48,239 nucleotides of DNA from Geobacillus proteiniphilus (GCF_001908025.1 NZ_MQMG01000026.1:1-48239); one strand, 5' to 3'; shown: positions 33,094-41,120, counted from the stretch's first letter. Translations and numbers: made by a program. Notes: generated by a model not told the origin, from the sequence alone.

Positions 33094-34008
33094 ATGATCG
33101 ATGTGAAGCAGCTGAAATACTTCGTCACGATTGCCGAAGAGGGGCAAATCACCAAAGCGGCGCAAAAGCTTCATATCGCCCAGCCGCCGCTCAGCCAGCA
33201 GCTGAAGCAGCTCGAAGAAGAGCTCGGCGTTCCTTTATTTGACCGGAAGGCGAAAAAAATGGAGCTCACCGCACCGGGCAAAGCGTTTTACGAAAAGGCG
33301 AAACGGCTGCTCGCCCAGCTGGATGACGCCGTAGCGGAAGTAAAAGAAATCGAAGAGGGAACGGCGGGAACGCTGTCGATCGGCTGCGTTAAATCGTGCT
33401 TTTACTATTTGGCCCAAGCCATCCGTCACTTCCATGAACAAGCCCCGAACGTGACCTTTCATCTCCGTGAAGGAGATACATTTTCCATTTGCCAGCTGCT
33501 TTACGAGCGGCACATTGACATCGGCATCGTCCGCCTGCCGATCGACTCGGCTGATTACGACGTCATCCGTCTGCCCGGCGAACGTTATGTCGGCGTGTTG
33601 CCGGCGCAATGGAAAACCGGCCAAACCGCGTTATGCATGCGCGATTTTGCGGATTGGCCGCTTCTCCTTCTCCACCGAGTGCACGGCGCCGGACAGTACG
33701 AGCGGGTCATCGAGGAATGCCGCCGCCATGGCTTTGAACCGAACGTTCTATGCGAATGCCCGGACGCGACCATATTGCTCTCCCTTGTCGCCCAAGGCCT
33801 CGGGGCCACCATTGTGCCGCAATCCACCGTAGCCTTGTTTCGCCTCCCTGGCATCAAGGTGCTGGAGATCATCGACTCTTCGATGACAGCGGAAGCCGCC
33901 GCCATCCTCGACCGACAACGGTATTTGCCGAAAAGCGCCCGAACATTCCTCGACGTGCTCCAAACCGTTGCCGCCCGCGCCGCCGGTGAACAACATGAAG
34001 AAAGATAG
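33094..34008 (+). CDS. LysR-family transcriptional regulator
   Basis: A 304-residue LTTR with the N-terminal winged helix VKQLKYFVTIAEEGQITKAA and KLHIAQPPLSQQLKQLEEEL, linker helix, and a periplasmic-binding-like effector domain starting GTLSIGCVKSCFYYLA. ATG 33094 lies eight bases after AGAGGAG; the longer frame upstream would run through the promoter region and is rejected. It is transcribed divergently from hpaB, the classical LTTR arrangement, and probably activates the hpa genes in response to an aromatic acid. The close relation is to the CatM/BenM/AlsR type by its N terminus. Two regulators (LysR and GntR) for one pathway is notable. Confidence 0.88.
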   Translation: MIDVKQLKYFVTIAEEGQITKAAQKLHIAQPPLSQQLKQLEEELGVPLFDRKAKKMELTAPGKAFYEKAKRLLAQLDDAVAEVKEIEEGTAGTLSIGCVKSCFYYLAQAIRHFHEQAPNVTFHLREGDTFSICQLLYERHIDIGIVRLPIDSADYDVIRLPGERYVGVLPAQWKTGQTALCMRDFADWPLLLLHRVHGAGQYERVIEECRRHGFEPNVLCECPDATILLSLVAQGLGATIVPQSTVALFRLPGIKVLEIIDSSMTAEAAAILDRQRYLPKSARTFLDVLQTVAARAAGEQHEER

Positions 34009-34087
34009 CGATTCCTCCAATCGTGGACGCTCAAGGGAAACGTCATGCCCTCGTTGCGCCGTCCTTTTTGTTCAATGACCTGCTTTT

Positions 34088-34116
34088 CAAAAAATGAGGC
34101 GCCGTTGGGCGCCTCA
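34088..34116 (-). terminator. Terminator of the Mn-catalase gene
   Basis: TGAGGCGCC (34095-34103) and GGCGCCTCA (34108-34116) form a perfect 9-bp stem, followed on the minus strand by TTTTTT. Confidence 0.85.
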
Positions 34117-35016
34117 TCACAACCCTGCCGACCGCTGCAGCCGCTTGGCGATTTCGAAAAAATCTTCGGCCGAAATCCCGGGGGCGAATTCTTCCGGCAC
34201 TTCGTCCAAATCGGGGATCGCCCCCCCTTGGGGCGCTCCTTCGACCACCTCGAGCGGCTGTCCATCGCTTGGATGGGTTCCTTGCCAAATGCGGACGATT
34301 TCTTTGTAATAGCGATCGCTGAACGTATAAAGCCGGCGGTGGACGCCTTGATCCTCATACTTTCTCGCCTCGTCGAACACACGGTTATCCAACTTCGGGA
34401 TCGGCAGCAGTTTCGTCACATCGACCCCCGTAGCCACTTCGATCGCTTTGGCGTACGCCAAAATATGAACGCCCCCGCGCACAAGCAAGTAGCCGATCAT
34501 CTCGCGGGCGGTAGGGTGGTCCGTCATTTCATAGACGCGCATTTTATGCGTGCGCGCTCCGCATTCAAGGAAAAAGTTGTGAAGCAAATCCAAAATCAAG
34601 TTGCCGCTGTTGAACACGTACTCCCCCGTCCACGCCTTCCCCATCGAATCGCCGGGAAACGCCGTCTGCGCCGTCGCGATAAAATGATACGTATTGCGCT
34701 TGTCTTTCGCATCCTTCATCGGCGCTGTATCCGGATCACCTGGATGGGTGGAGCCGGTCAAGCAAAGGTTGATCGCATTGGACACGAGCTCCACATGGCC
34801 AAACTCTTCGGCGGTGATGCTCGCCACCAACTCGTAAAACGGGCGCAGCTTCTGTTTTTGCCGAAAATTGAATGACTGAAACAAATAATTGTTTAACGTC
34901 GACATTTCTCCGAAACGGCCGCCAAGCAGCTCCTGAACAGCGGCAGCCGCATTGGGGTCCGCGTATTTGGGCTTCGGCAATTCAATCGCCAGCCGGTCGA
35001 TCCGCTGAAATACCAC
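34117..35016 (-). CDS. Manganese catalase
   Basis: Dinuclear Mn catalase that decomposes H2O2, 299 residues. Ligand regions typical of the family are GGRFGEMSTLNNYLFQS (Glu), ITAEEFGHVELV (Glu and His), FFLECGARTHKMRVYEM (Glu) and RGGVHILAYAKAIE (His). GTG 35016 is chosen as start: it lies nine bases after AGGAGG and gives MVFQRIDRLAIELPKP, the usual opening; the ATG seven codons upstream would overlap the ribosome site. It follows the DUF2642 gene by 20 bases. Bacillus relatives include YdbD and the coat-associated CotJC, so a spore role is likely but unproven. Confidence 0.92.
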   Translation of the reverse strand: MVFQRIDRLAIELPKPKYADPNAAAAVQELLGGRFGEMSTLNNYLFQSFNFRQKQKLRPFYELVASITAEEFGHVELVSNAINLCLTGSTHPGDPDTAPMKDAKDKRNTYHFIATAQTAFPGDSMGKAWTGEYVFNSGNLILDLLHNFFLECGARTHKMRVYEMTDHPTAREMIGYLLVRGGVHILAYAKAIEVATGVDVTKLLPIPKLDNRVFDEARKYEDQGVHRRLYTFSDRYYKEIVRIWQGTHPSDGQPLEVVEGAPQGGAIPDLDEVPEEFAPGISAEDFFEIAKRLQRSAGL

Positions 35017-35036
35017 GACTCTTTTCCTCCTCTCCA

Positions 35037-35273
35037 TTAATTGCTGAGGCGAACAGACACCACTTGCGCCAAGCGGATGTAATAAACCGCCTGATGCGCC
35101 GAGATGACGATATGGTCCGGCTTCACATCCCTCACAGTTCCTTGGATCGAACCGCGGACGGTTTCCACCACCACTTCTTTGCCGTTCAAAGCTTGGAAAG
35201 CGTGGTACACATACGGGTCAACCAGGGCAATGAGCTGCGGTGACGAAGCATGGGACGCGTAGGGCTGGTTCAT
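35037..35273 (-). CDS. DUF2642 protein, YuzF-like, probable spore protein (78 aa)
   Basis: Small protein with an Sm-like beta barrel pattern: PQLIALVDPYVYHAFQALNG, then KEVVVETVRGSIQGTVRDV and KPDHIVISAHQAVYYIRLAQ. This is the DUF2642 pattern seen in YuzF, which I recall as spore-coat associated. ATG 35273 is chosen (eight bases after GGGAGG); the ATG two codons earlier is too close to the ribosome site. It is cotranscribed with manganese catalase, recalling the cotJ operon where a small coat protein precedes a catalase. Confidence 0.75.
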   Translation of the reverse strand: MNQPYASHASSPQLIALVDPYVYHAFQALNGKEVVVETVRGSIQGTVRDVKPDHIVISAHQAVYYIRLAQVVSVRLSN

Positions 35274-35364
35274 TCTCATTTCCTCCCTTTTGATGCGCTG
35301 AAGAAGATTCCCTTTTTATCCATATGCCGCCCCATGCAGAACATGACAAAAAAACCCAACGTCG

Positions 35365-35409
35365 AGAAAAGAAAGCGGCCTGATGCTCAAGGACATTCAA
35401 GCCGCTTCC
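35365..35409 (-). terminator. Terminator after the PepSY gene
   Basis: Minus-strand GAAGCGGC and GCCGCTTTC (35402-35409 with 35373-35380) form the stem around a 21-base loop, followed by TTTTCTCG. Confidence 0.55.
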
Positions 35410-35417
35410 AAAGATGT

Positions 35418-36788
35418 TTACGCCGCTAGAAAGCGACGAATGCTCGGAATCTTTTGCACAACAAAACGATCAAACAGCCAAATTGCGGCGAGCGACAAAG
35501 CAAATAACGGCATCACAATTCCTGCAGCGATCATGCCGCCCCACACCGTTTTCGCCGCTTGAGGGTCTTTCACCCGCGCCGGAGCGCCGAAACCGTCTTT
35601 CGGCTTGCGCTTGCGCCACATGACAAAGCCGCTGACGCACAAAAACACAAGCCCGAGGCAAAAAACGAGATTGACGAGCTGATTGGCCAGCCCAAACAAC
35701 CGCCCTTCATGGAACGCGATGCCAATCGTAATCGCTTTGGCCAATGCGCCGTAGTCGGAAAAGCGGACATCGCTCAGCACCCGTCCCGAATATTGGTCAA
35801 TATGCAAGGTGGCGTTATCCCACGGCTTCGTCTTCGATGTCGCAACGGTAAACACCCCTTTCGGCCCTTGCGGCAGCGAAATGGTGAACGGCTTTTTCAC
35901 CTTTTTCGCCTCCGCGATCGCATACACGTCATCGAGCGACAACGAAGTCGTGTTGTGTGTATGAACAGAAGGCACCGGCAGTTGCTCGGCCGCCCATGGC
36001 ACGTCTTGCGCCACGTCTTTGGTGACCACTTTCGATTCCGGCTTCGGTCCGAAGCTGAACGCAAACGGCGGATACCCGGTGTTTGTCGCCGTCGCCACGC
36101 GGTTGATGACCTCCCCCATGACCCCTGTCCACGGCATCCCTGTCACAATGAGCAGCAAAATGCCGATGCTCAACCATATGCCTGTCACTGCATGCCAATC
36201 GCGCCAAGCCAACCGTTTTTTCGCCCGCCAGCGCGGCCAAAACGTCCCGAGAACAGAGAATGATTGCCGCGGCCACCAAAGATAGAGGCCCGTGGCCAAC
36301 AAAATAAAGCCCCAACAAGCCGCCAGCTCTACAAAACGGTTGGCTGCCGTTCCGCCAATCAATAGCTCGCTGTGGATTTTTTTCGCGATTTCCGTCCAAT
36401 TCTCATCCGCGCGCAATGCCCCTTGAATCTCCCCGGTATACGGATTGACAAAAGCAAACACCATTTCTCCTTTGTCCATCATCCCGATTTTCACGGTCCG
36501 ATTCGCTTCTTTCTCAAGCGTCACAGAGACAACGGAATCATGCGGATATTTCTCCTTGACCCGTTCCGTCAGCTCAACGAGAGACAGCCTTTTTTCCCCT
36601 ACCTTGTCCACCTCGTACAAATGGCCGTACAGAGCCGATTCGATCTGCGGCTTAAACAAATAGACGGCCCCGCTCAACGCCAAAATGATCAGAAACGGCG
36701 CAAAGATGATCCCGGCATAGAAATGCCACCTCCAGACCGCCGCATACATCGGCCGCTGTTTGTCCGCCGCCTTCACCGTTTGTTCCAC
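35418..36788 (-). CDS. PepSY-associated membrane protein (PiuB-like)
   Basis: Four-helix PepSY-TM protein of 456 residues. Membrane segments are WRWHFYAGIIFAPFLIILAL, ELAACWGFILLATGLYLWW, AVTGIWLSIGILLLIVTG and LVNLVFCLGLVFLCVSGFV, with a last one at the C terminus. Conserved histidines in the first (WHFYAG), KIHSELLIGG, WHAVTG and FHEGRLFG suggest haem or metal binding. Related proteins act in iron-siderophore reduction or are iron regulated. GTG 36788 is preferred because GGGGGG lies six bases upstream; the long N-terminal extension of the open frame lacks membrane features. The adjacent LuxR-type gene upstream is on the same strand. No Fur box was recognised. Confidence 0.85.
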   Translation of the reverse strand: MEQTVKAADKQRPMYAAVWRWHFYAGIIFAPFLIILALSGAVYLFKPQIESALYGHLYEVDKVGEKRLSLVELTERVKEKYPHDSVVSVTLEKEANRTVKIGMMDKGEMVFAFVNPYTGEIQGALRADENWTEIAKKIHSELLIGGTAANRFVELAACWGFILLATGLYLWWPRQSFSVLGTFWPRWRAKKRLAWRDWHAVTGIWLSIGILLLIVTGMPWTGVMGEVINRVATATNTGYPPFAFSFGPKPESKVVTKDVAQDVPWAAEQLPVPSVHTHNTTSLSLDDVYAIAEAKKVKKPFTISLPQGPKGVFTVATSKTKPWDNATLHIDQYSGRVLSDVRFSDYGALAKAITIGIAFHEGRLFGLANQLVNLVFCLGLVFLCVSGFVMWRKRKPKDGFGAPARVKDPQAAKTVWGGMIAAGIVMPLFALSLAAIWLFDRFVVQKIPSIRRFLAA

Positions 36789-36913
36789 AGTTTTCCCCCC
36801 TGCCATGTTTTCATGTTTTTCAGTAGGCAGTATAGAACAAAACTGTGTCCAAACGGTGAGCAATCGGCGAAAATGGTGTGAAATGAAACGGCCGGACAGA
36901 CCGGTCCGCCTCA

Positions 36914-38089
36914 TCATCCGATCAACCCAAGACGCAGCGCTTTTGCCACCGCTTCCGTCCGATTTTTCGCGTTGAGTTTCCTTAAGGCGCTGGAAATGTA
37001 GTCGCGCACCGTAAATTCGCTCAAATAAAGCTGACAGGCCGCTTCCAATGTCGAGGCTCCGTCGGCGAGCAGCTTCAAAATCTCGATTTCTCTTGGCGAC
37101 AAGGATTCCGCCATCCCTTCCCATTCTTTTTTTGGCGCCTTGATCCATTTCAACAGCAACTCCCCCGCGCTTTGGCCAAATTTCATCAGCGCGGGAAACA
37201 GGCGGCGGTCAACGGCAAAGAAGCGGCCCGGTCCGCGGTCGAGAACGACGCCTCCAATCATCCGCCCTTCCGTCGGCACATACACCGGAACGATCACCAG
37301 TGAGGCCAAACCGAACAAATCCACATACAGGCGCGGAAACTGTTCGCTCGCCCTCGGCACATAAATCGGACGAAAATGTCGAAATTCATGCACTTCCGCT
37401 TTCAATTTCCCCACACTTTCTTTCAACATCGGAATGCTGTCCAATTCCACGCGCAAGCGCTGAATTTGCCCATTGTCCACGCCATGCCCGTGCAGACCGA
37501 TGGCTGTGCTCTCCTGATTGACAAATTGAAACAGAGCGCAGCGGCTGAAAGGAAGAAAATAGGAAAAACCAAAACAAATATGCGCCGCCGATTCCTCAAA
37601 CGTCTGCGCCCGCAAAATCCATTCGTTGAACAAAATGACGGCGTCTTTCCACAAGGATTCTTTTTTCCACGAGGAATCGCGGCCGATTTTGAATGATTGC
37701 TCATTCATTTCATACAACAACCATTCATTCCATTTGAAAAACAAATACCGCACGGCTGGGTGCAGCGTAGCAGCCGCTGACGCATGCGCCTTCAACACTT
37801 GATGAACCGTATTTTCCATTAAATTTAGGGAAAATATGACCATCTCCGGATGAAACGCCGCAATGCGTTCGAGATGCCTATTCGCTGGGTGTTCGCCCCC
37901 GTACGGGAGCAATCTTGCCTGAACGAATGCGCACAGCGTGGAAAACACCTCTTGAACCCGCGCATTCCGCTTGCCAAGCGCTTCGCCGATCCGCTTCCAT
38001 TCCCGGTTCACTTCCCTTTCATACTGCCGCAAAATATCCGAAGCCTCTCTCAGCAGTCGAAACAAATGATTGTCCAATTCTGTTGACAA
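36914..38089 (-). CDS. LuxR-type transcriptional regulator with GAF-like sensor region
   Basis: A 391-residue regulator with a long helical N-terminal part, a GAF-like middle region (AAHICFGFSYFLPFSRCALFQ and SLVIVPVYVPTEGRMIGGV) and a C-terminal LuxR HTH: LSPREIEILKLLADGASTLE followed by YLSEFTVRDYISSALRKLNA. TTG 38089 is the likely start, seven bases after AGGGGGG; an in-frame GTG thirteen codons upstream has no ribosome site. It is divergent from the DUF6230/DUF6114 pair, and a 16-bp palindrome in between (38192-38207) is a plausible operator. The signal it senses is unknown. Confidence 0.82.
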   Translation of the reverse strand: MSTELDNHLFRLLREASDILRQYEREVNREWKRIGEALGKRNARVQEVFSTLCAFVQARLLPYGGEHPANRHLERIAAFHPEMVIFSLNLMENTVHQVLKAHASAAATLHPAVRYLFFKWNEWLLYEMNEQSFKIGRDSSWKKESLWKDAVILFNEWILRAQTFEESAAHICFGFSYFLPFSRCALFQFVNQESTAIGLHGHGVDNGQIQRLRVELDSIPMLKESVGKLKAEVHEFRHFRPIYVPRASEQFPRLYVDLFGLASLVIVPVYVPTEGRMIGGVVLDRGPGRFFAVDRRLFPALMKFGQSAGELLLKWIKAPKKEWEGMAESLSPREIEILKLLADGASTLEAACQLYLSEFTVRDYISSALRKLNAKNRTEAVAKALRLGLIG

Positions 38090-38191
38090 GGCAACGCCCC
38101 CCTTTTTTGGTCGACCGTGTTCCCTCACTATTGTATTTTCGCAACGCGTGCGTTGATTCCTTCTCCCCTCTGCGACGAAGACGGGAAAAAA

Positions 38192-38207
38192 CCCTACAAA
38201 TGTAGGG
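38192..38207. promoter_or_regulatory. Palindrome CCCTACA-AA-TGTAGGG, possible LuxR operator
   Basis: Perfect 7-bp inverted repeat with 2-base centre between the divergent LuxR-type and DUF6230 genes. ATTTTATTTT follows, so it could also act as a weak terminator, but no plus-strand gene precedes it. Confidence 0.5.
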
Positions 38208-38252
38208 ATTTTATTTTATTTGAATTATTTTAATATTTAATTAAATCTATAT

Positions 38253-38266
38253 TTAAAGCGCTTTCA
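38253..38266. promoter_or_regulatory. cre-like site before the DUF6230 gene
   Basis: TTAAAGCGCTTTCA matches the cre consensus except for the second base. It lies 27 bases upstream of the start codon. Confidence 0.45.
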
Positions 38267-38293
38267 ATTTATGTGAAGGGGAGGAGAATGTTC

Positions 38294-38884
38294 ATGAATA
38301 TGGCCAGCCAATCACTGATTGTAGGAGGGCACACGGCGAAAAAACCGTTGCTTCTCGCCTTGCTCGGAGGATTTTTTGCCCTCACTCTTATGTTGTCCGC
38401 CTTCGGGCTGACAGGCGTCGCCTATGCCGTACCAATCAGCGGGGTCGGCGAATTCACTGTTCAGTTTGACAAGCTAAACGGCAGCGGGTTTAAAATGTAC
38501 GGCGGCGTGGCGGAAGCAGGCAATGCGCCGCAGACGCCGGTCTTCGTCAATGAAATGGATAAAGCGACGATTCAAGGTCTTCGGATTTCGAAAGACTTCC
38601 CGGCCTTGGGCATTCGCGTCGTCATTGTCGCGAGCGAGCCTGTCTCCATTGACGGCCTCGTGCAAAAAGCGACGCAAATCAACGGCAACATCTCCTTCGG
38701 CAGCTTGACGATGAAAGAAAGCTATGTCGGCGATACGAGCAACCCAGTCGAGAAAGCGGCCAAAGAATTCACACAAGGAGCCGACAGCATTACGATCGAA
38801 AACGGCGATATCAAAACCGTCTACTTATTCCAGCAAAAAGTGTCGCTGCCGGGCATGAAAGTGTACTTTGAAAAACTCAACTAA
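38294..38884 (+). CDS. DUF6230 family exported protein (196 aa)
   Basis: Protein with an N-terminal hydrophobic export segment, LLLALLGGFFALTLMLSAFG, ending in GVAYAVPISG, which looks like a signal peptidase site after AYA. The mature part is beta-rich (GEFTVQFDKLNGSGFKMYGG, ATIQGLRISKDFPALG, KVSLPGMKVYFEKLN). I recognise it as the DUF6230 type, mostly known from actinobacteria and usually encoded next to DUF6114. ATG 38294 is chosen, seven bases after GAGGAG; ATGs at 38288 and 38300 are less well placed. Function unknown; a cell-surface role is likely from its export signal. Confidence 0.8.
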   Translation: MNMASQSLIVGGHTAKKPLLLALLGGFFALTLMLSAFGLTGVAYAVPISGVGEFTVQFDKLNGSGFKMYGGVAEAGNAPQTPVFVNEMDKATIQGLRISKDFPALGIRVVIVASEPVSIDGLVQKATQINGNISFGSLTMKESYVGDTSNPVEKAAKEFTQGADSITIENGDIKTVYLFQQKVSLPGMKVYFEKLN

Positions 38885-38905
38885 TTTCAGTAAGGATGAG
38901 AAACA

Positions 38906-39331
38906 TTGGGCATCATTCGTTCTAGCTGGCAGGCGTTCGGTCGCTGGCGGAAACGCCGCCCGTTTTGGGGGGCAACGTTTCTCTTGTTATCAAGCCTTGT
39001 GATTTTATGGGTTCCGATGCAGCTATACGAAATTTCTCTCGTTCCCGGAAGCATGGTGTTCGTCGGCTTTTTCCTTGGCGGCATGGTCATGTTGATGGGG
39101 ATTCTTTCCTACGCCATGCCGCGGCTATCCACCTTGCTCGGCATCATCGGTATGTTCAGTGCCATTCTGTCGATCATGGGCGCCTTGGGCGGCTTCTTAG
39201 TCGGCACGATTCTCGGCATCATCGGCGGGGCGCTTTGCATCGCCTGGCGCCCGCAATGGGCCGAAGCCGACACTCCTGCCGCTCATCGTGAAGCAGCGGC
39301 AGACAAAGAGCCATCCGCCGCAACCGACTAA
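38906..39331 (+). CDS. DUF6114 family membrane protein (141 aa)
   Basis: Integral membrane protein with four hydrophobic segments: FWGATFLLLSSLVILWVPM, GSMVFVGFFLGGMVMLMGIL, TLLGIIGMFSAILSIMGALG and GFLVGTILGIIGGALCIAW. It ends in an acidic Ala-rich tail. The start is TTG 38906 with AAGGA nine bases upstream; no ATG fits. It follows DUF6230 by 21 bases, the conserved pairing of these two families, so the two products probably work together at the cell envelope. A strong terminator follows. Confidence 0.8.
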   Translation: MGIIRSSWQAFGRWRKRRPFWGATFLLLSSLVILWVPMQLYEISLVPGSMVFVGFFLGGMVMLMGILSYAMPRLSTLLGIIGMFSAILSIMGALGGFLVGTILGIIGGALCIAWRPQWAEADTPAAHREAAADKEPSAATD

Positions 39332-39347
39332 CAGGCGCCGATCGCTC

Positions 39348-39390
39348 GGCCGAACGAAGCGAAAGATTCGCTCGTTCGGCCTTCTTTTTT
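39348..39390 (+). terminator. Terminator of the DUF6230/DUF6114 operon
   Basis: GGCCGAACGA (39348-39357) and TCGTTCGGCC (39372-39381) with an inner GCGA/TCGC pair, followed by TTCTTTTTT. Confidence 0.88.
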
Positions 39391-39498
39391 ATCTCTTTTT
39401 CCCGATCACGAATCCATTCATCATGAACAAACGAGGCGCATATTCATATTATGGGCCCATCATCGCTGCAGAACAAGATGAAAGAAGGAGGGACCGCC

Positions 39499-39948
39499 AT
39501 GAAACACCTTTCTCCCGAGCGACTGCACGTCACCCAGACCGCTGGAATCACCCAGCTGTCACCAGTGAACGGCCGTCTGTACACCTTAACCCACTCGGAC
39601 ACGACTGGCGCCTTATTCCTCACCGTCTCCCGCGCATTTGTCACTGATCAGCTCACTTCTCAACGCGATGAAGTGCTCGGTGAATGGAAACAAGCCGGGC
39701 AACAGCTAGTATTGTTTCTCTATGTATTCATTGGCAACCGGCAAATGGGCCGGCAAGAAAATGCGCGCCGGGCGAACGTATTCAAGAAAGAATTGCCGTT
39801 GGCGCTCGAAGCCATTCGCTATGGCGACCGCGCTTTTTTTCACACGTACCCGTTTTGTGATTGGTGCCCGATTTTCATTCATTTCACTTTGGAATACCCG
39901 GAGCTCAACCGGACGGAATACTACGGCACCCCGTATTTGTACCGCTGA
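39499..39948 (+). CDS. Staygreen-family protein
   Basis: A 149-residue protein of the staygreen (SGR) fold, known in plants as Mg-dechelatase acting on chlorophyll a and also found in some Bacillales and other bacteria that lack chlorophyll. Readable blocks are LSPERLHVTQTAGITQLSPV, GRLYTLTHSDTTGALFLTV, and the Cys-containing FHTYPFCDWCPIFIHFTLEY, followed by PELNRTEYYGTPYLY. ATG 39499 follows AGGAGG. It is monocistronic, with the DUF6114 terminator upstream. The physiological substrate in a non-photosynthetic bacterium is unknown. Confidence 0.85.
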   Translation: MKHLSPERLHVTQTAGITQLSPVNGRLYTLTHSDTTGALFLTVSRAFVTDQLTSQRDEVLGEWKQAGQQLVLFLYVFIGNRQMGRQENARRANVFKKELPLALEAIRYGDRAFFHTYPFCDWCPIFIHFTLEYPELNRTEYYGTPYLYR

Positions 39949-40085
39949 CAACCACTTCGGTGATGGGGCTATGCATCGCCGCGTTTTTGGGCAGCCGACA
40001 AATCTCTTTCTGTTTCTCAAAACTGTATAAAAATATCGGGCCAACGGTATGCGCGCATTGTAAGAATTACCCTTAAGCATTGCGC

Positions 40086-40280
40086 TCAAAGTGAGTGCCA
40101 CTCTACATTCCCCGCCTCAATCATGATGATGTTCACCCCGTCGGTTACTATTTTAACTTTTTCAAGCGATTGAGTGGCGGAAATAAGCACTACTTCCAAT
40201 ATTTCATCAGCATCAAAGTCTTTAACGCAATCTGTTTCAAAATATGTTACATCTTCAAAAACAACGAATCCTTTAATCAT
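40086..40280 (-). pseudogene. Probable gene remnant (64 codons), AT-rich
   Basis: Reads MIKGFVVFEDVTYFETD, KDFDADEILEVVLIS and ends IIMIEAGNVEWHSL. The frame stays open eleven codons further upstream (SEFAHLQ before the Met), and that part matches a second remnant at 48008-48035 (SEFAQL), so this is more likely the tail of a larger decayed gene than a complete one. No ribosome site precedes the ATG. Family not recognised. Confidence 0.35.
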
Positions 40281-40330
40281 CTGTAGATGAGCAAATTCAC
40301 TAACATAAATTTACATCCAAACAAAAAAAG

Positions 40331-40505
40331 GCGACATGGACTCGATTCCTTGGTTAGAATAGACAAGTGCAACTCTTGGCGGCGCTAGAGCTGAGGCCGC
40401 CTCCGAAGATTCTAGGCATCCATCCTCGCGCCTAGATACACGCTGGAAGGATGCCCAAATGCCTCTTGTCCCTTTGGCATCAAGGGATGAGAGGCATTTT
40501 GTTTA
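40331..40505 (+). ncRNA. Candidate structured RNA with alternative hairpins and terminator
   Basis: A possible promoter (GCGACA 40331-40336, 18 bases, TAGAAT 40355-40360) precedes three stems. GGCGGC/GCCGCC pairs at 40378-40401. TCTAGGC/GCCTAGA (40411-40436) is mutually exclusive with GGCATCC/GGATGCC (40415-40455). A long terminator follows: AAATGCCTCT-tg-TCCCTT with AAGGGA-tg-AGAGGCATTT (40457-40500). No gene follows on this strand. It matches no RNA family I know; an orphan leader or sRNA is possible. Confidence 0.4.
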
Positions 40506-40611
40506 CTTAGTCACTGTCGAACTCGGTATACAATGCAAGGTAAAAACGCGGTGCAAAATCCGTGCAAAATTTTTTCGGATTCTATCGATTTCTTTAGGAT
40601 TCCCCAAAAAT

Positions 40612-40636
40612 GAAAAACGACCGCAAACACGGTCGT
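40612..40636 (-). terminator. Terminator of ssrA
   Basis: Minus-strand CGACCG-tgtttg-CGGTCG (40635-40618) followed by TTTTTCATTTTT. Confidence 0.85.
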
Positions 40637-40683
40637 ATCAAGAGGTTCACCATTTTTAATCCGAAACAGCAACATGTTGGAAA

Positions 40684-41032
40684 TGGAGACGGTGGGAGTC
40701 GAACCCACGTCCAGAGGCATCGCCACTTAAGCATCTACGAGCGTAGTCGGTATATTTCGCTTCGCCGTCCGTTCCGCCTACCGACAGGCCTCCCGGCGGC
40801 TAGCCTGGTTCGTCTCTTCCCTCATCCTCAGGCGGCGGATTTGGGCGTAGCCCGCTTCATATGAGCCCCTCGAACGCCACGCGGGCGATGGCGGGAGGAG
40901 CTAGCTGCAGCAATTAGGCAGCTAAAGCGTAGTTTTGTTTGCCAGTTATCTTTAGGTGACGTTTTTACGAGGACGTCCCCCTCGGCTCGCCGCTTAAGCT
41001 CGACCTACCCCTGTCGAATCCGGATCGTCCCC
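40684..41032 (-). ncRNA. ssrA: Transfer-messenger RNA (tmRNA)
   Basis: Rescues stalled ribosomes by trans-translation with SmpB. The 5' end GGGGACG at 41032 pairs with the 3' end CGTCTCC near 40685; the T-arm GGTTCGACTCCC is intact, and the discriminator A is at 40684. CCA is not encoded (TTTCC follows), so it must be added. The tag frame (40943-40914) reads GKQNYALAA and a TAA stop, giving tag AGKQNYALAA with the charged Ala. The smpB gene lies 366 bases upstream on the same strand. Confidence 0.95.
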
Positions 41033-41092
41033 GCGGTGGCGAAGAAAGATCGGAATAGCGTAAGCGATGGATAACTGGCTGTTGCATTATTT

Positions 41093-41120
41093 ATTATACC
41101 ATGGCGATGCGCATTTTCAA
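41093..41120 (-). promoter_or_regulatory. ssrA promoter
   Basis: Minus-strand TTGAAA (41120-41115), 16 bases, then TGGTATAAT (perfect TATAAT at 41098-41093 with an extended TG). The precursor would carry about 55 extra 5' bases removed by processing. Confidence 0.75.

Larger units (their letters stand above)
39949..40683. other. Accessory stretch between staygreen and ssrA
   Basis: It holds a 64-codon remnant on the minus strand (40086-40280), a candidate structured RNA on the plus strand (40331-40505) and the ssrA terminator. Composition is more AT-rich than the flanks from 40086 to about 40330. Otherwise nothing convincing. Confidence 0.5.

Noticed and set aside
34045-34875. 276-codon plus-strand frame after the LysR gene
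   Set aside because: Antisense to manganese catalase, without start signals.
35418-37148. 576-residue version of the PepSY protein
   Set aside because: The N-terminal 120 residues have no membrane or signal features, and a strong ribosome site supports GTG 36788.
40540-40680. Possible phage attachment site at the 3' end of ssrA
   Set aside because: tmRNA genes are common integration sites, and GTGCAAAATCC-type repeats occur here. I found no integrase gene and no second copy of the ssrA 3' end in the window.
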